Below, piece by piece: positions 1 through 9,352 of a stretch of DNA of 27,610 bases. Under the pieces are notes generated by a model. It made no database searches, was not told where the DNA came from, and saw nothing but the letters and a program-made list of their open reading frames with translations. The stretch spans positions 1 to 27,610 of the forward strand of contig JADGJA010000251.1 of assembly GCA_027596035.1 (NCBI GenBank). Direction: 5' to 3'. Position 1 is the stretch's first letter; each line of letters begins with the position of its first letter. Source of the stretch: Thoreauomyces humboldtii. Lineage: Eukaryota; Chytridiomycota; Chytridiomycetes; Spizellomycetales; Powellomycetaceae. The translations under genes were made by a program, and so were the position numbers.

Positions 1-8
1 TCCCCTAC

Positions 9-400
9 ACGTACCGTGGCCCTGCCGGGTGCTTGGTTCAACTCCAACACCTTGGCTTCATCTAGCCCATTCTACAGTCGTGCTCGACCGTCCGGTTCTC
101 GTGGAGCTCGGGGTTCTCTGTCCCAATGCTCACGGTCACGGCGCTCTCGGTCCCGGCGTTCCAGGTGCTGGCGCTCCCGGTCCTGGCGTTCCTGACGCTT
201 CCGGTCGCGCTCCTGGTCCAAGCGCTCCCGGTCCCGGCGCTCCTGATAGATCCTCCAGGGAGGGGTGCCGCGTCCGCTCATGATGCTGTTACTGATGCTG
301 AAGTTCTGTTTCGTTAGAAGGCAGTGCTACCATGTCGAATGGGCTAGATGAAGCCAAGGTGTTGGAGTTGAATCAAGCACCCGGCAGGGCCACGGTACGT
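9..400. repeat. 64-bp inverted repeat with a 264-bp spacer
   Basis: Positions 9-72 and 337-400 are reverse complements over 64 bp with a single mismatch. The spacer (73-336) is mostly a low-complexity, R/E/D-coding segment. The right arm lies on the minus strand downstream of a tRNA-like segment (440-513), so the two arms may be the bodies of two copies of one short interspersed element in opposite orientation, the left copy cut by the window edge. Seen directly: the two arms. Inferred: the SINE interpretation. Confidence 0.75.
75..317 (-). other. Low-complexity Arg/Glu/Asp-repeat reading frame, possible exon
   Basis: The minus strand is open from about 317 to a TAG at 72-74, with an ATG at 281. 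It encodes about 70 residues dominated by RDRE, QERD and RRDRE units, from an imperfect GC-rich repeat of roughly 12-15 nt. Such R-E/R-D tracts occur in eukaryotic splicing and mRNA-processing proteins, but a simple repeat gives the same result by chance. There is no recognisable domain and the frame stops at the edge of the 64-bp inverted repeat. It may be an exon of a gene running off the window or non-coding repeat. Confidence 0.2.
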
Positions 401-439
401 TGACTCGCGCCACAAAACTGGAGCTTGAATTTGCTAAAA

Positions 440-513
440 ATTCTGCAACCCACGAGAGTTGAACTCGAGGCATTGCGATGCTTGGCGGCTGTTTTGCCAC
501 TGGACTAACATTC
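440..513 (-). other. tRNA-like / pol III promoter-like segment (possible SINE head)
   Basis: Read on the minus strand, TAGTCCAGTGG fits the A-box consensus TRGYNNARNNG. About 32 nt later AGTTCAACTCT resembles a B box (GGTTCGANTCC). This is tRNA-like spacing, and the T arm has four of five pairs. No paired acceptor stem forms, and no anticodon loop has the invariant U33 in the right place, so this is not a functional tRNA gene. A perfect 8-bp hairpin (TAACATTC / GAATGTTA, 506-527) overlaps its upstream edge. A tRNA-derived SINE or tRNA pseudogene is the likeliest reading. Confidence 0.25.
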
Positions 514-527
514 AAATCGGAATGTTA

Positions 528-1158
528 ACAAGTAAGCTTCGTGATAACCGCACGCATGCAGATTCAAGGCATTGCCTTGTGTCTCAAATCGTAGAACATT
601 TCATCTCGGAAACACTATAGGCCACAGGACTTGGGCATTTGTCTCAACTCAGGAAGTCTGGTTTTGTCCTGTCAGGACATGTAGGGAACCTCCTGTGAAA
701 ACTTTTGGTTCCATGGAGCCTGGCTAACTCTTGTCAAATTGGCATCCGTGATACTTCCTGGTTTTCCTCCTGGTTACGAGGATGCTTTCAACTGCTCGGT
801 AAACTCCTGGCAAAAGTCCGCGCGTGTACGCCACATGCCCCCTTCCAGAGAAGCCCATCAACCCGCCTTCCAGTGGGGCCGCCCACTTGTAGCGGACTTC
901 TTCTTCGAGAAATCCTGGCGCATTTGCCCCCGATCAACTGGCGCCGCGACGTCGGGTAGTGGTAAGGGGTGAATCCTGCCGGGATTTGGGCGGGATTGCC
1001 TCGTCTTGGTCCGGTACGCCCATACAAACTCACACACTAACCCTAACCTCACGCACCTCAGCGTTTCGACATAACCCTAACCCTAAACGTCTGTGCAAAT
1101 GGCTTGGGGAATGGGTGGGGAATCTCTTTCGAATCTCTGTCGTCCCGGCTCGGTACAG
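528..1158. other. Intergenic, no supported gene; short telomere-like repeats
   Basis: No reading frame here shows a recognisable domain or a convincing exon structure. The one distinct feature is two short runs of the CCCTAA telomere unit, at 1037-1048 and 1072-1088, 23 bp apart. Confidence 0.5.
1037..1088. repeat. Interstitial telomere-like CCCTAA repeats
   Basis: CTAACCCTAACC lies at 1037-1048 and TAACCCTAACCCTAAAC at 1072-1088. These are two short runs of the TTAGGG complement in the same orientation. They match the usual fungal telomere unit, but with so few copies chance cannot be excluded. Confidence 0.45.
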
Positions 1159-1160
1159 TA

Positions 1161-1491
1161 GGGGGTGTCAAAGTTATCAAAAGTAGCGGATATCTGGGGT
1201 CCAACAGTGGGTGCGGAAATGTGTGGCCCGGGTGATAGCAGAGTTGTACCGACTTGGTGACGAGGCCATGGTACAAGAGACTCTGGGTCCACTTAGTGAG
1301 CCAAGGAACGGCACGCTGGTATACTTGCCTGGAGCTATCGAAAAGTGGGAAATTCGCAAAAAGAACGGATCTCCGCCCACTAGACGTCCGGCTTGCACAG
1401 ATATCCGGGTCAACAAAGATTCGCTTTCCAAAAGATCGTTCGGGGAAGTACGGATTTCCCAGAACGTGTTTTGCTAACTTTTGACACCCCC
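1161..1491. mobile_element. MITE-like non-autonomous DNA element, 331 bp
   Basis: The ends are terminal inverted repeats of about 23 bp. The left end begins GGGGGTGTCAAAG (1161) and the right end, read inward on the minus strand, begins GGGGGTGTCAAAAG (1491). They continue into GTTATCAAAA and GTTAGCAAAA, with one indel and one mismatch. Both ends are flanked directly by TA (1159-1160 and 1492-1493), the target duplication of Tc1/mariner-type elements. If CAGT just outside is the true tip (1156 on the left, 1498 on the right), the element is about 343 bp. The inside encodes no transposase, so it would need one supplied from elsewhere. Superfamily is inferred from the ends only. Confidence 0.6.
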
Positions 1492-1519
1492 TAGTACTGA
1501 CAAGGCCCGCGGAATGTCC

Positions 1520-1728
1520 GACCATCCCGGATACCGTCCTGGGCGGGATGGTCGCTGGTCGGTACCGGGATATCCAGCCCCGGGATCCATCCCTAGGTTG
1601 TGGATGGATAAAGCAAAGTTTCGAGGCTAGGATGAAGCCGTCAAGTTTCACGAAGACCGAGGTTGCCAAAATCCCAGCTTATATCATTTCCGGGATGGGA
1701 TCCACACAACATTTCCGGGATGGGATCC
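1520..1728. repeat. Short hairpin and 25-bp-period direct repeat
   Basis: GACCATCCCG (1520-1529) and CGGGATGGTC (1544-1553) form a 10-bp stem with a 14-nt loop. Further on, an 18-nt unit beginning ATTTCCGGGATGGGA occurs at 1686-1703 and again at 1711-1728. The CGGGATGG core is shared by the hairpin and the direct repeats, so the region may be a decayed local repeat. No gene is supported between 1494 and 1774. Confidence 0.5.
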
Positions 1729-1774
1729 CAGAAGCGCCACAAGATGTAGCACCAAAGAGCCAGCATGAGGATGA

Positions 1775-2351
1775 TCAGGAGGGCGCCTGATGGATCCAGT
1801 CCTCCCAACAGGAAGCAGGCGGCTTGCGGACTCTAAGATGAAAGAGCGCAATGTTCCGTCGGACAATCAACATCCCGCTTCGCAGCGTCGAAACCTTTCT
1901 TCCTCGTCCGTCCGAACGGCACGACAAGACCCCCTCGTTACTGCGGTTGGGATGACCCTTGGCCCTCGCGGCTGCCGTAACAGTCATGCTGCCGATCATG
2001 CCGTACACGATGCCTTTGGCTCCGAGCCGTATCCGAACGACCCAGCCCTCGCAACGGGCGAACCTCAGACTGACGCCCCTGGGACGCAGCAGTCTCTCGA
2101 TGATACGGGCCTTCCGGATCTGCCAACGGGTGCACACCCGGGGAACGGGGAGCGGAGAGAGTGGTTCTTCGTTCAGTTTCGGCGGCGACGACATGTCCCC
2201 GGTGGCAGAGGCCGGGGATGCGAGGTGGGCAGGGAGCGGGGAGACCGTATTACTCGATGAGATGGTCGATGGCGTTGGTTGCCGGTCCACGGTGATGATA
2301 GTGTGCACCATGTCTGGAACCGGTGTAGGGAGAGCGGAGTTTGACAGGTAT
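1775..2351 (-). other. Candidate 3' exon of the C2H2 gene
   Basis: The minus strand is open from 2351 to a TGA at 1775 and encodes a Ser/Pro/Thr-rich stretch (for example PTPSTISSSNTVSPLPAHL) that looks protein-coding. It joins the zinc-finger exon in frame if a 48-nt intron (2399 to 2352, gtggtg...gctggag) is removed. That intron would be shorter than any other in the window. If the splice is not used, the zinc-finger protein ends at the TGA at 2393-2395. Confidence 0.3.
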
Positions 2352-2392
2352 CTCCAGCAAAGACAAAATAACGGTAACAATGACGGAGCTCT

Positions 2393-3617
2393 TCACCACC
2401 GCCCGGTATGCCGCGGGAACCCCGGGGAGCGGGGCTTGAGAGGTCCGCGAGATTTCCGAACGACGATGGGACTGTCCTCGGTTCCCTGTTTTCCCATCTG
2501 GTGGAGCTTGCAGTGACGTTTGAGATCGTACGAACGTGTGAACTGCAAGAGGCAAACAAGACGATCAGGTTTTTTTCTGGTTTGCGGACAGAGCGAAAAA
2601 GCAGAAGCCGACTTACGGTTCGTGGACAGTGACGACAAGCGAACTGTCTGACTCCGAAATGGGTAGCGTAGTGGGTCATCCCGTTGAACTTTCTCACGAA
2701 CGTCTTGTCACAGTCGTGTTGAGGACACTCGTATCGACCGTCCGAGGTGCGTGTCCAGTCTGAGACGATGGGAACGATGTTTGACATGGACGAAGAGAGC
2801 GTCATGTCGGTCGGTGGAGAACGATGACACTTTCGGGGAGCCTTCCTCTTGGTTGCGGTGGTGGTGGTGATGGTCGAGGTGGAGAAGGTGGCCGTGGAGG
2901 GGAACGGCTCGTAGTCGTTGTCTTTATCGTTGTCGGAACCCGAATCTGCGTAGTCCTCGTCATCTGACGATTGATAGGCCTCGTCCGAAGAGGAGTCGAA
3001 GGTCGAGTCGATGGATGGGGAGTCGTCCCGAGGTGGGGATGGTCCTGCCCCAGGTCCATGGCCAGCTCCAATCTCTAGAGAACATCAGTAAAAGCTGGTC
3101 AGAATTGTCATTTATGAATGACAGGTGCAAAAACACATCATCTCGAGCCGATGGGTGAGTCTCATGCCAGACTCCAAAGCTCACCTTCATCTTTGCCTCC
3201 ATCTCCTCGCGCTTTTTCCTTTCGTCGGCGATGGTCTTGTCGGCTTCGTCGAGGCGCCGCCTTCCGTCGGCGATGATCTTTTCGAGGCGCCGCCTGGTCC
3301 GCAATTTCCGCAAGTGGGTTCAGCTGAAAGAAAAGCGATAATCAGCCATACTCGTGCCCAGTCGATGATGGGGCCCTCTTACAGTAAGAGGGCCCCATCG
3401 GTCTTGCGAAAAGACTGGGCACGAGTATGACACGTACGCTTGCAAAGCCCAGCTGTACCCCTTGGAATGCGACATCCTCGCTTGATCCTCCGCCGCGATG
3501 CCGCAGTGCCACGTCGACGGTGGACGCCTTCTGGACATGGTAGGGAGAGGGTTCGGCCTGCCTCGAGTTGGCAAAGATGAGGCGCTGCTGGTTCCTGACC
3601 GCCAATAAAGTCCACAC
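2393..3617 (-). CDS. C2H2 zinc-finger protein, putative transcription factor (5' end unresolved)
   Basis: The supported core has exons ending at 3438, then 3323-3185, 3074-2617 and 2542-2393. The introns have good GT-AG ends and consistent phase. In order, the protein has a short N-terminal part, a basic region with a repeated DHRRRK motif (possible nuclear signal), an acidic stretch (SSDEAYQSSDDEDYADSGSD), a Ser/Thr linker and two C2H2 fingers. Finger 1 is C-x4-C-x12-H-x3-H (near 2727-2670). Finger 2 is C-x2-C-x12-H-x3-H and is split by a 74-nt intron. Paired C2H2 fingers imply DNA binding in the nucleus, and the acidic part could be an activation domain (inference). No ATG lies in frame upstream of 2805 within these exons, so at least one 5' exon is missing. 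The 3' end may extend to 1775. The target is unknown. Confidence 0.65.
3348..3428. repeat. Perfect nested hairpin filling an intron of the C2H2 gene
   Basis: Outer arms 3348-3363 and 3413-3428 (ATACTCGTGCCCAGTC and its exact complement, 16 bp) enclose inner arms 3367-3381 and 3385-3399 (GATGGGGCCCTCTTA and its exact complement, 15 bp) around a 3-nt loop. The host intron runs 3437 to 3324 on the minus strand (114 nt, gtacgt...ctttcag). The hairpin fills 81 nt of it, exactly between the donor and a branch-point-like CTGAT. Confidence 0.9.
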
Positions 3618-3643
3618 CCCTGTGACGGGTGCTCTGACTTACT

Positions 3644-4014
3644 GTGCTTGACTGTATGGCTTTGGGGACTCTCTTCAAGAGCGCCCGTCGCTGCTACGAA
3701 TTGGAGAGGAGTGCAGAGAGATGCCGGAGAGGAGCAAACGTACCGGTAAACATGAGGACTTTTTACGCCTTCTGTGTGTACGCGACAGGCGCCCCCTTCA
3801 CCGTCACTTCCAGTGTTCCAACAGCGAAGTCAGCAGAAGCTCATCACTGACCCGCCTACCTTCAGGTAGTTCATGCAGGCGAGGCGCCGCAACCCCGCCT
3901 GAACATTTACGCCCCCCAGGAAGCTTGGGTGCCGCCCGATCCTACCAGCGAAATCAGGAAACCAGAGCACTTGGAACTGTGGATATCGCCATCACCTCCG
4001 AATGAAGTGGCCAT
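3644..4014 (-). other. Candidate 5' exons of the C2H2 gene
   Basis: An ATG at 4014 opens a 23-codon stretch ending at a GTAGGA donor (before GTAGGATCGGGCG). This splices in phase to a second short exon (AGLRRLACMNYLK) ending at GTAGGC. A further possible exon near 3690-3645 ends at a good GTAAGT donor. I could not connect all of these in one frame to the exon starting near 3617, so they are offered only as candidates. 4015-4288 is otherwise the space between this gene and the 3' end of the Trs20 gene and holds nothing I recognise. Confidence 0.2.
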
Positions 4015-4288
4015 CTGCGATTTCGACGTGCTGCTTCGGTTCCTGGTAGTGTAGCTTTCGCGCTGTTTACTCGAAGACAGGATTTGATGTCCAGTTAGCA
4101 CGCAGCTCATGATTCTACGTGACCGCATGGCCTTCCGATTCAGGCGCCAGCTGCAGAAGCAGGACCGAGCCTTCCCAGATCATCCTTGTGCGTCTCCCTC
4201 TACTATTTTGTCCAAACAATGATTCCAATCCAAAAAAAGAAAAACACAGTAAAAAGCGAAGAACTATGTACAAGACCGCTTACAGGCT

Positions 4289-4965
4289 TCATAGCCACTT
4301 CCTAGCCAGCGCCCGGATCTTCGTATCGAGGGTCGGAGATGTGAGCGTCGCGTTCGTTTCTGTAAACGGGTTCAACAGCGTCTGTTGGATGAAAACACGC
4401 GGGATGAGTAATCTTCGAAAACCTGAAATAAAACTGCTAAAAAGGAAAGTGTCTGACCTTGATGTATAGCTCGTGAGTATCTTGAAAGAAGTTCCGTATG
4501 CCGTCCTGGTTCGGAGCGTCGTGTAGCAGCATGAACCGCGTGCCTGAAAATAAGGAAAGAAAGTCAGTAACGAATTTGAGTTGATGTCGGACTGGGTTGC
4601 AAAAGGCAATACTCACCACTCGCGGTCACGTACGCCGAGATGAACCATTCGTTGAACTTGTCCACTACCTTCAAGTACCTGAAATCGTGATCCCACGAGA
4701 ACCCTTCGTCGTCAGCGCCGCGGGGGTTCTTTTTCGCCCCATGATTTCCTCGTGGGCCGGATGCGAAGGCTCACATGGCATTGGTCCCCCACATCAGATC
4801 GTCGACTACATCCAATGCGGCGTGAACGATGAACTGGTTGAGGTGCTTATGTTCGTCCTTCTTTTGATGTCCACCTCCGTCGCCTCGGGAGGCAGGACCG
4901 AACTCTGCCTCGTAGAGTGGATTGTCCCGCGTTCCGACGATGACGAAATAGGAATTTGATGACAT
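4289..4965 (-). CDS. TRS20: TRAPP complex subunit Trs20 / sedlin (TRAPPC2)
   Basis: Four exons (4965-4775, 4678-4617, 4543-4458, 4381-4289) give 432 nt, a 143-residue protein; sedlin is about 140. It starts [19 protein letters not shown], followed by the family hallmarks [51 protein letters not shown] and an NPF near the C-terminus. Trs20 is a longin-fold core subunit of the TRAPP tethering and Rab (Ypt1/Rab1) exchange complexes acting in ER-Golgi and autophagy traffic. A roughly 10-residue Gly/Lys-rich insertion ([11 protein letters not shown]) follows the first beta strands. The introns are 96, 73 and 76 nt. The gene is divergent from the inositol monophosphatase gene. Confidence 0.95.
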
Positions 4966-5176
4966 GATGGGACGGGCGGGAAGCGGGTATGCAGTGGAGC
5001 CACGGTAGGGTGTCGTTGTTTCGTGCGAAAAGGTTGGAATGAGATTGGAATGTGAACCGTTGGAAATGGAAACCGTTCACGCCGACGGCAACTTTCGCGT
5101 TTCGCTGCACAAACGATCTTCACGCATCACGACCCACAATCTCCAAGGACCGAGTTTCCTCGATCGAACCCCAGAT
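4966..5176. promoter_or_regulatory. Divergent promoter region between TRS20 and the IMPase gene
   Basis: The two start codons are 211 bp apart on opposite strands, so this stretch must carry both promoters and 5' leaders. I see no clear TATA box. The IMPase frame stays open upstream to an ATG at 5039, which would add 46 residues without family similarity, so I treat that part as leader. Confidence 0.4.
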
Positions 5177-6085
5177 ATGGCAGACCCCACGCACTTCGCA
5201 TACCTCGAGACGGCTCTCCACATCGCCCGAGCAGCCGGCGCCACCGTCCTGACGGCGTACAGATCCCGGAACACGCTTCACATCGACCTTAAAGGCGGCA
5301 ACGACGCCGACCTCGTGACGCAAGTGGATCGAGGAGTCGAACACCAGATCTTCACCTACCTCCGCACGCAACACCCGGGACACCGGTTCGTGGGAGAGGA
5401 AGGAACGGCCGAGAGCGGCGTATCCGAGACCGGGATCACATCAAAGGACTCGGTACCCACGTGGGTGGTGGATCCGATCGACGGCACCACGAACTTTGTC
5501 CATGGGTTCCCGTTCGTGGCCGTCTCCATCGCGGTGGTGGTGAACGGAGTTCCGGTAGTCGGGGTGGTGTACAATCCCATCCTCGACGAGATGTTCCAGG
5601 CGGTTCGGAACGGTGGTGCGGCCAGGATGAACGACCTGCCGTTGCCGTTGCCGCCTGTCAGGCCGTTGCAGTCGTTGGCGCGTGCGTTGGTCGCGACCGA
5701 GTATGGGTCCGATCGCGGGACCGACGTTCTGGACGCCAAGTTCGCGGCTTTGAGGGAGGTGGTCGGCGCTCCGACGAGGGGTGTTCGGTCGCTTGGGTCG
5801 GCGGCTTTGACCATGTGCTATGTGGCGAGGGGAGCTTTGGACGCTTATTGGGAGGCTGGAGTGCACGCGTGGGATGTCGCCGCTGCTGCTGTGATCTTGA
5901 CGGAAGCGGGGGGTTTGGTGGGAAACTGGGATGCTCAGGCAGCTACAGAGTCCGGGTTGGAAGCATACGATATCTGTGCACGCAACGTTGTGTGCGTGAG
6001 AAAGACCGAAGAGGCTGGGCAAGCGGAGGCCATCCAAGCCGAGATCCGAAAGGCGTTGAGGCCAGTTCCGTATCAGAGGGATTGA
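5177..6085 (+). CDS. Inositol-1-monophosphatase family protein
   Basis: A single exon of 302 residues, the usual family length, starts at MADPTHFAYLETALHIARAAG. The metal-binding motifs are complete: VGEEG (72-76), WVVDPIDGTTNFVHGFPF (96-113) and WDVAAAAVILTEAGG (232-246). Mg2+-dependent IMPases hydrolyse inositol monophosphates to free myo-inositol in the cytosol and feed phosphoinositide synthesis; in fungi the inducible qutG-type paralogues belong to the same family. The substrate cannot be settled from sequence alone. An upstream in-frame ATG at 5039 would give 348 residues, but the family alignment begins at 5177. The gene converges with the Zn2Cys6 gene, leaving only 80 bp between stop codons. 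Confidence 0.93.
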   Translation: MADPTHFAYLETALHIARAAGATVLTAYRSRNTLHIDLKGGNDADLVTQVDRGVEHQIFTYLRTQHPGHRFVGEEGTAESGVSETGITSKDSVPTWVVDPIDGTTNFVHGFPFVAVSIAVVVNGVPVVGVVYNPILDEMFQAVRNGGAARMNDLPLPLPPVRPLQSLARALVATEYGSDRGTDVLDAKFAALREVVGAPTRGVRSLGSAALTMCYVARGALDAYWEAGVHAWDVAAAAVILTEAGGLVGNWDAQAATESGLEAYDICARNVVCVRKTEEAGQAEAIQAEIRKALRPVPYQRD

Positions 6086-6165
6086 GGTGATTGCGGGACT
6101 TCCAAAATATATAAGAATGAATCAGGGGCAAATGTACAGTGGGCTAGTAATAAGAGAGTCCCTGG

Positions 6166-9100
6166 TCACAGCTTCCTAGGAACATACTTTGGCTTCCTCC
6201 TCTCCAAATCTACGAGAGGATCCCCATTGAACTCGACGGGAGCCGCAAACTCCCTGATGATAGTAGATACGGTACCTCCACACACCTCGCTGACCATCTC
6301 TCTCACCCACGTGTCGTGAGCTCTGCCGCGTTCGTGGTCCTTTCCTCGTTGTGTCATGGCGCTTCCACCATCGTGCTCGTCGGAATCGTACGAATCCGAA
6401 GACGTCGAGTCCAGATGTTGGGAAGAGGGCTTGATGAGACGGCCCCTTCGAGAAGATAGGAGGCGAGGCGACGGGTTGTGAAGTAGCTGGTCGTTGATGA
6501 TAGCAAGTACATCGGCCTACGCGCACAAGGTAAAAGAATTGTGCTGGTGAGATATTCCGCCACACACATGTGTAGCATGACCGTCAACTCACCATCAACC
6601 TCGCGGGTGGACTCCTCCTTCCGAACACCCTCAGCAGTTTCAGAAGATCCCTGAATCTGCACTGATGCCTCTCAAACAACTCCGTGTCTCTGCTGGATCC
6701 CGCAAAAGTGGAGGCAATCAGATGAATGAAGGCCGCCTCGGTGAGTCCCAAGGTGTTGATGAAAGTCATGTGATGCGCATGCAACGAGTCCGGACTCGAC
6801 AGTCGCGGAGCCACGAGCTTTCCTGCCAACACGCCAAGATCGTTCGCAGGCTTCGAGGCTTGATTGATGGCGTCTACTACCCCGCTCGTTCGACATGGCG
6901 ACTTAAGAGCCGCGAGTAGTCTCGGTCTTCGGATGAGACAGAGAGCGCAGTTATAGAGGAGGAAGCATGTGACGGCCTGATATGGGACTCCGGCTTTCGC
7001 GTCGGTGTTAGAGCAGGTGAATGTGTTGCTTTCTGGGACCGCATGAACGGAAGGTGGAAGAGAACGCATCCAGGCGTGAATGTGAGCTTCAAGGATGGCC
7101 GCCGTTGGGCAGACATCGTCAAGAGATACTCCATTCTTGAGAGCATTTCGGCTATAGTCGATGGCCTAGTGAGATAGAAGGTGAGCGGAGTGGTAAAGGT
7201 GAGCGTATCGAAAACTGTGATCCTACCTGCGCGTAAATTGGCAGGAATTTAACGTAGGCCGCGGTGATCGAATCAAAAGGCACGCCGACTAGATGCAAAG
7301 GAAGGTTCCCGTCTGCGTCGGATGCATCCCACAGACCGTCCGGACAAGGGTAGTTCACCGTAGGCACCTCCTGTTTTCCCAGGAACGGTGTTCGACATGT
7401 GATCGCAGACTTTACCCTGATGCCAAAGTGACTGAGCGAACTGTCTGAGCACGAATGTGAATTCAAACTTGACGTACCTATCGAGGTTGACGATAGACCA
7501 CCAGAGCCTCCTCCTCGACTCCGCGTGCGCCCATTGAAGCCCCAGTCCTTCGGGATCTACATCCATTCGCAAAAACATGGCCATCCGACACGCCATGCCG
7601 AGATACATCCAGCCAGCCGACATCAAGCCTTGAGACATGGATGCTGAGCACAAGAGGGTGATGCCCTGGAGGCCGCTCAGCGTTGGGAACTCGAGGTGTT
7701 CGGAAATCAGCTTACGGGCACGGGCGTAGAAGGAGGATGCCGAATTCCGTGTTCGCTTGTCGTTAGAGGTGGTGGCCACGACCGCGTAAAGCGCAAACAG
7801 CAGGACTGATTCAGGAGCAAAAAGGGGGTGAGGACATGAAATTTGCGTGCAATAATAGGCTTTTCAAGAACTCACGTGGTGACTCATCATCTAGTCCCCG
7901 AAGGAAACTATCCCGGTGCAAGAAGTCGAACGGTGCATGTGCGGCCTTATTACTGAAAAGCCAGAAAAGGTCAGAGGGAAGTCGATAAACGCGGTCCTTC
8001 ATTTCAGCCACGTCTTACTCAAAGTACAGATCGATAAGATCTCTTCGCACCCGTAAAGTATTCAAGTCGGGTAGCACCTCCTGCAACTCTTCAGGCCGCT
8101 TCACATCGTCTTCGATCGCCAACTTCTCCTTGAAGCTGGTGACCAGTTCGGAAAGCTGTTTCTTTTTCACCAATGCTGAGGACTCTGGAAGCTCCCGCGG
8201 CGTCACGACAGGTGTAAGGTTCCTGAGTTCAGTCGCAAGTGGCGGCTCTCCGACAGTGCTGGCACCGGTCAGGAGATCCGTCAAAGAGACCTGTTGATTC
8301 TGAGGCGATAGATGCCCGTCCCCTTTCCTCGCTTCGAAGAAGCCCTCCGTCGGCCACGTTTGACTGCGACTGGAAAGCTCGGCTCCCATCGTGTCGGGTG
8401 ATGCTTTTATGTCCACAGGAGACGTTGAAGTCCTTTCCGAAGGGGCGGCTGACGCCAACAGCTTCTCCAGCGCAAAGACCTTTGCTTCCAGCTCTTTCAC
8501 TTCAGCAGGTGTAAGTAGCTGCTTCTCGCCCTTTCTCCTTGGCCTGGGTCCTCCGTGGTCGGAATGATAGTAGCACTGCGATGGCCCCTGGGTCGACCTC
8601 GCGCATGTAGCACAGTGTGGTCTACTCCCATCGCACTTTAGTTTGCGAGCGCGACAAGGTTCTGTCGTCCAAGAATCCGCATCAGTACAGCAGCAAAATG
8701 AAAGAGTAGATTCAAAACCACAGTCTTGTACCGCATGCCCTTCTCCTCGTGCCAGGCTTCCCCGCACCATCAGCAGCCGGCTTCGCCGCGCTCGTCTTTC
8801 GAGACGTGGCCGATGACTTCTTCCGCTGCTTCGCTGGTGGCACCCCTCCGGAAGATGGCCCCGTGTCCGAAACGATCGGGAAAGACATGGGAGCTTGTGA
8901 GTCAGCAACGGAGGGGAAGGTTGGTTCGACCTTCAAGACAAGACCGGGATACATGGGGGGTGGTGAATCGACCGCCGGTGGTGGACAGTCAAACTGTCGG
9001 ACAGAAGAAGTGTGAGTTCCCTAGTTTCCGACGCGGATTTCCAGACAAGCGGCGGTTGTTCAGCCCTCACCGATGCTTGACCGGTGGGTGAGTGAATCTG

Positions 9101-9352
9101 GTAGTCGCTGAGACCCGAGCTGCTTCCACGGTACACGCGGGGATCGTACTCGAGGTCGTTGCAGTATTGCCGGCCGTTATTGACCAGCAGGAGCGAGTCC
9201 AAGGAATCCACGAAACCCGGTTCTGGTGGCGGTGGGACTATGGTCCCTGTACCCAGCAGATCCTGAAAGGAAAGCAGCTGCGTCTCGTCAACTCCCAGAA
9301 GACCGGTGAGATCGAAATCAAATCCCCAACCAGGTGGGAACTGTTCTGCCAT
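6166..9352 (-). CDS. Zn2Cys6 transcription factor with fungal_trans domain
   Basis: Eight exons (9352-9071, 8993-8732, 8661-8019, 7952-7876, 7805-7478, 7416-7227, 7165-6593, 6516-6166) sum to 2706 nt, 901 residues, with all phases consistent and introns of 61-77 nt. An acidic/Pro-rich N-terminus is followed by a basic stretch (KQRKKSSATSRK) and a Zn cluster at about 181-211. Its six cysteines are spaced 2-6-6-2-9, with CRARKLKCDGSRPHC at the core and an intron between Cys1 and Cys2. A heptad-like segment (KELEAKVFALEKLL) suggests dimerisation. The middle region resembles fungal_trans: LYAVVATTS, ARKLI, LQGITLLC, GWMYLGMACRMAMFL, ESRRRLWWSIVNLDR. It is presumably a nuclear DNA-binding regulator; the target is unknown. 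A copia element sits about 320 bp upstream in the same orientation. Confidence 0.92.

Noticed and set aside
440..513. Functional tRNA gene
   Set aside because: A and B boxes are tRNA-like, but the acceptor stem does not pair and no valid anticodon loop can be drawn; kept only as a tRNA-derived candidate.
2802..3071. Pro/Arg/Thr-rich minus-strand frame overlapping the C2H2 exon
   Set aside because: It is the alternative frame of the exon whose acidic frame runs directly into the zinc fingers; canonical splicing selects the acidic frame.
5039..5176. N-terminal extension of the IMPase from ATG at 5039
   Set aside because: The added 46 residues have no family similarity, and the normal-length protein starts at 5177.
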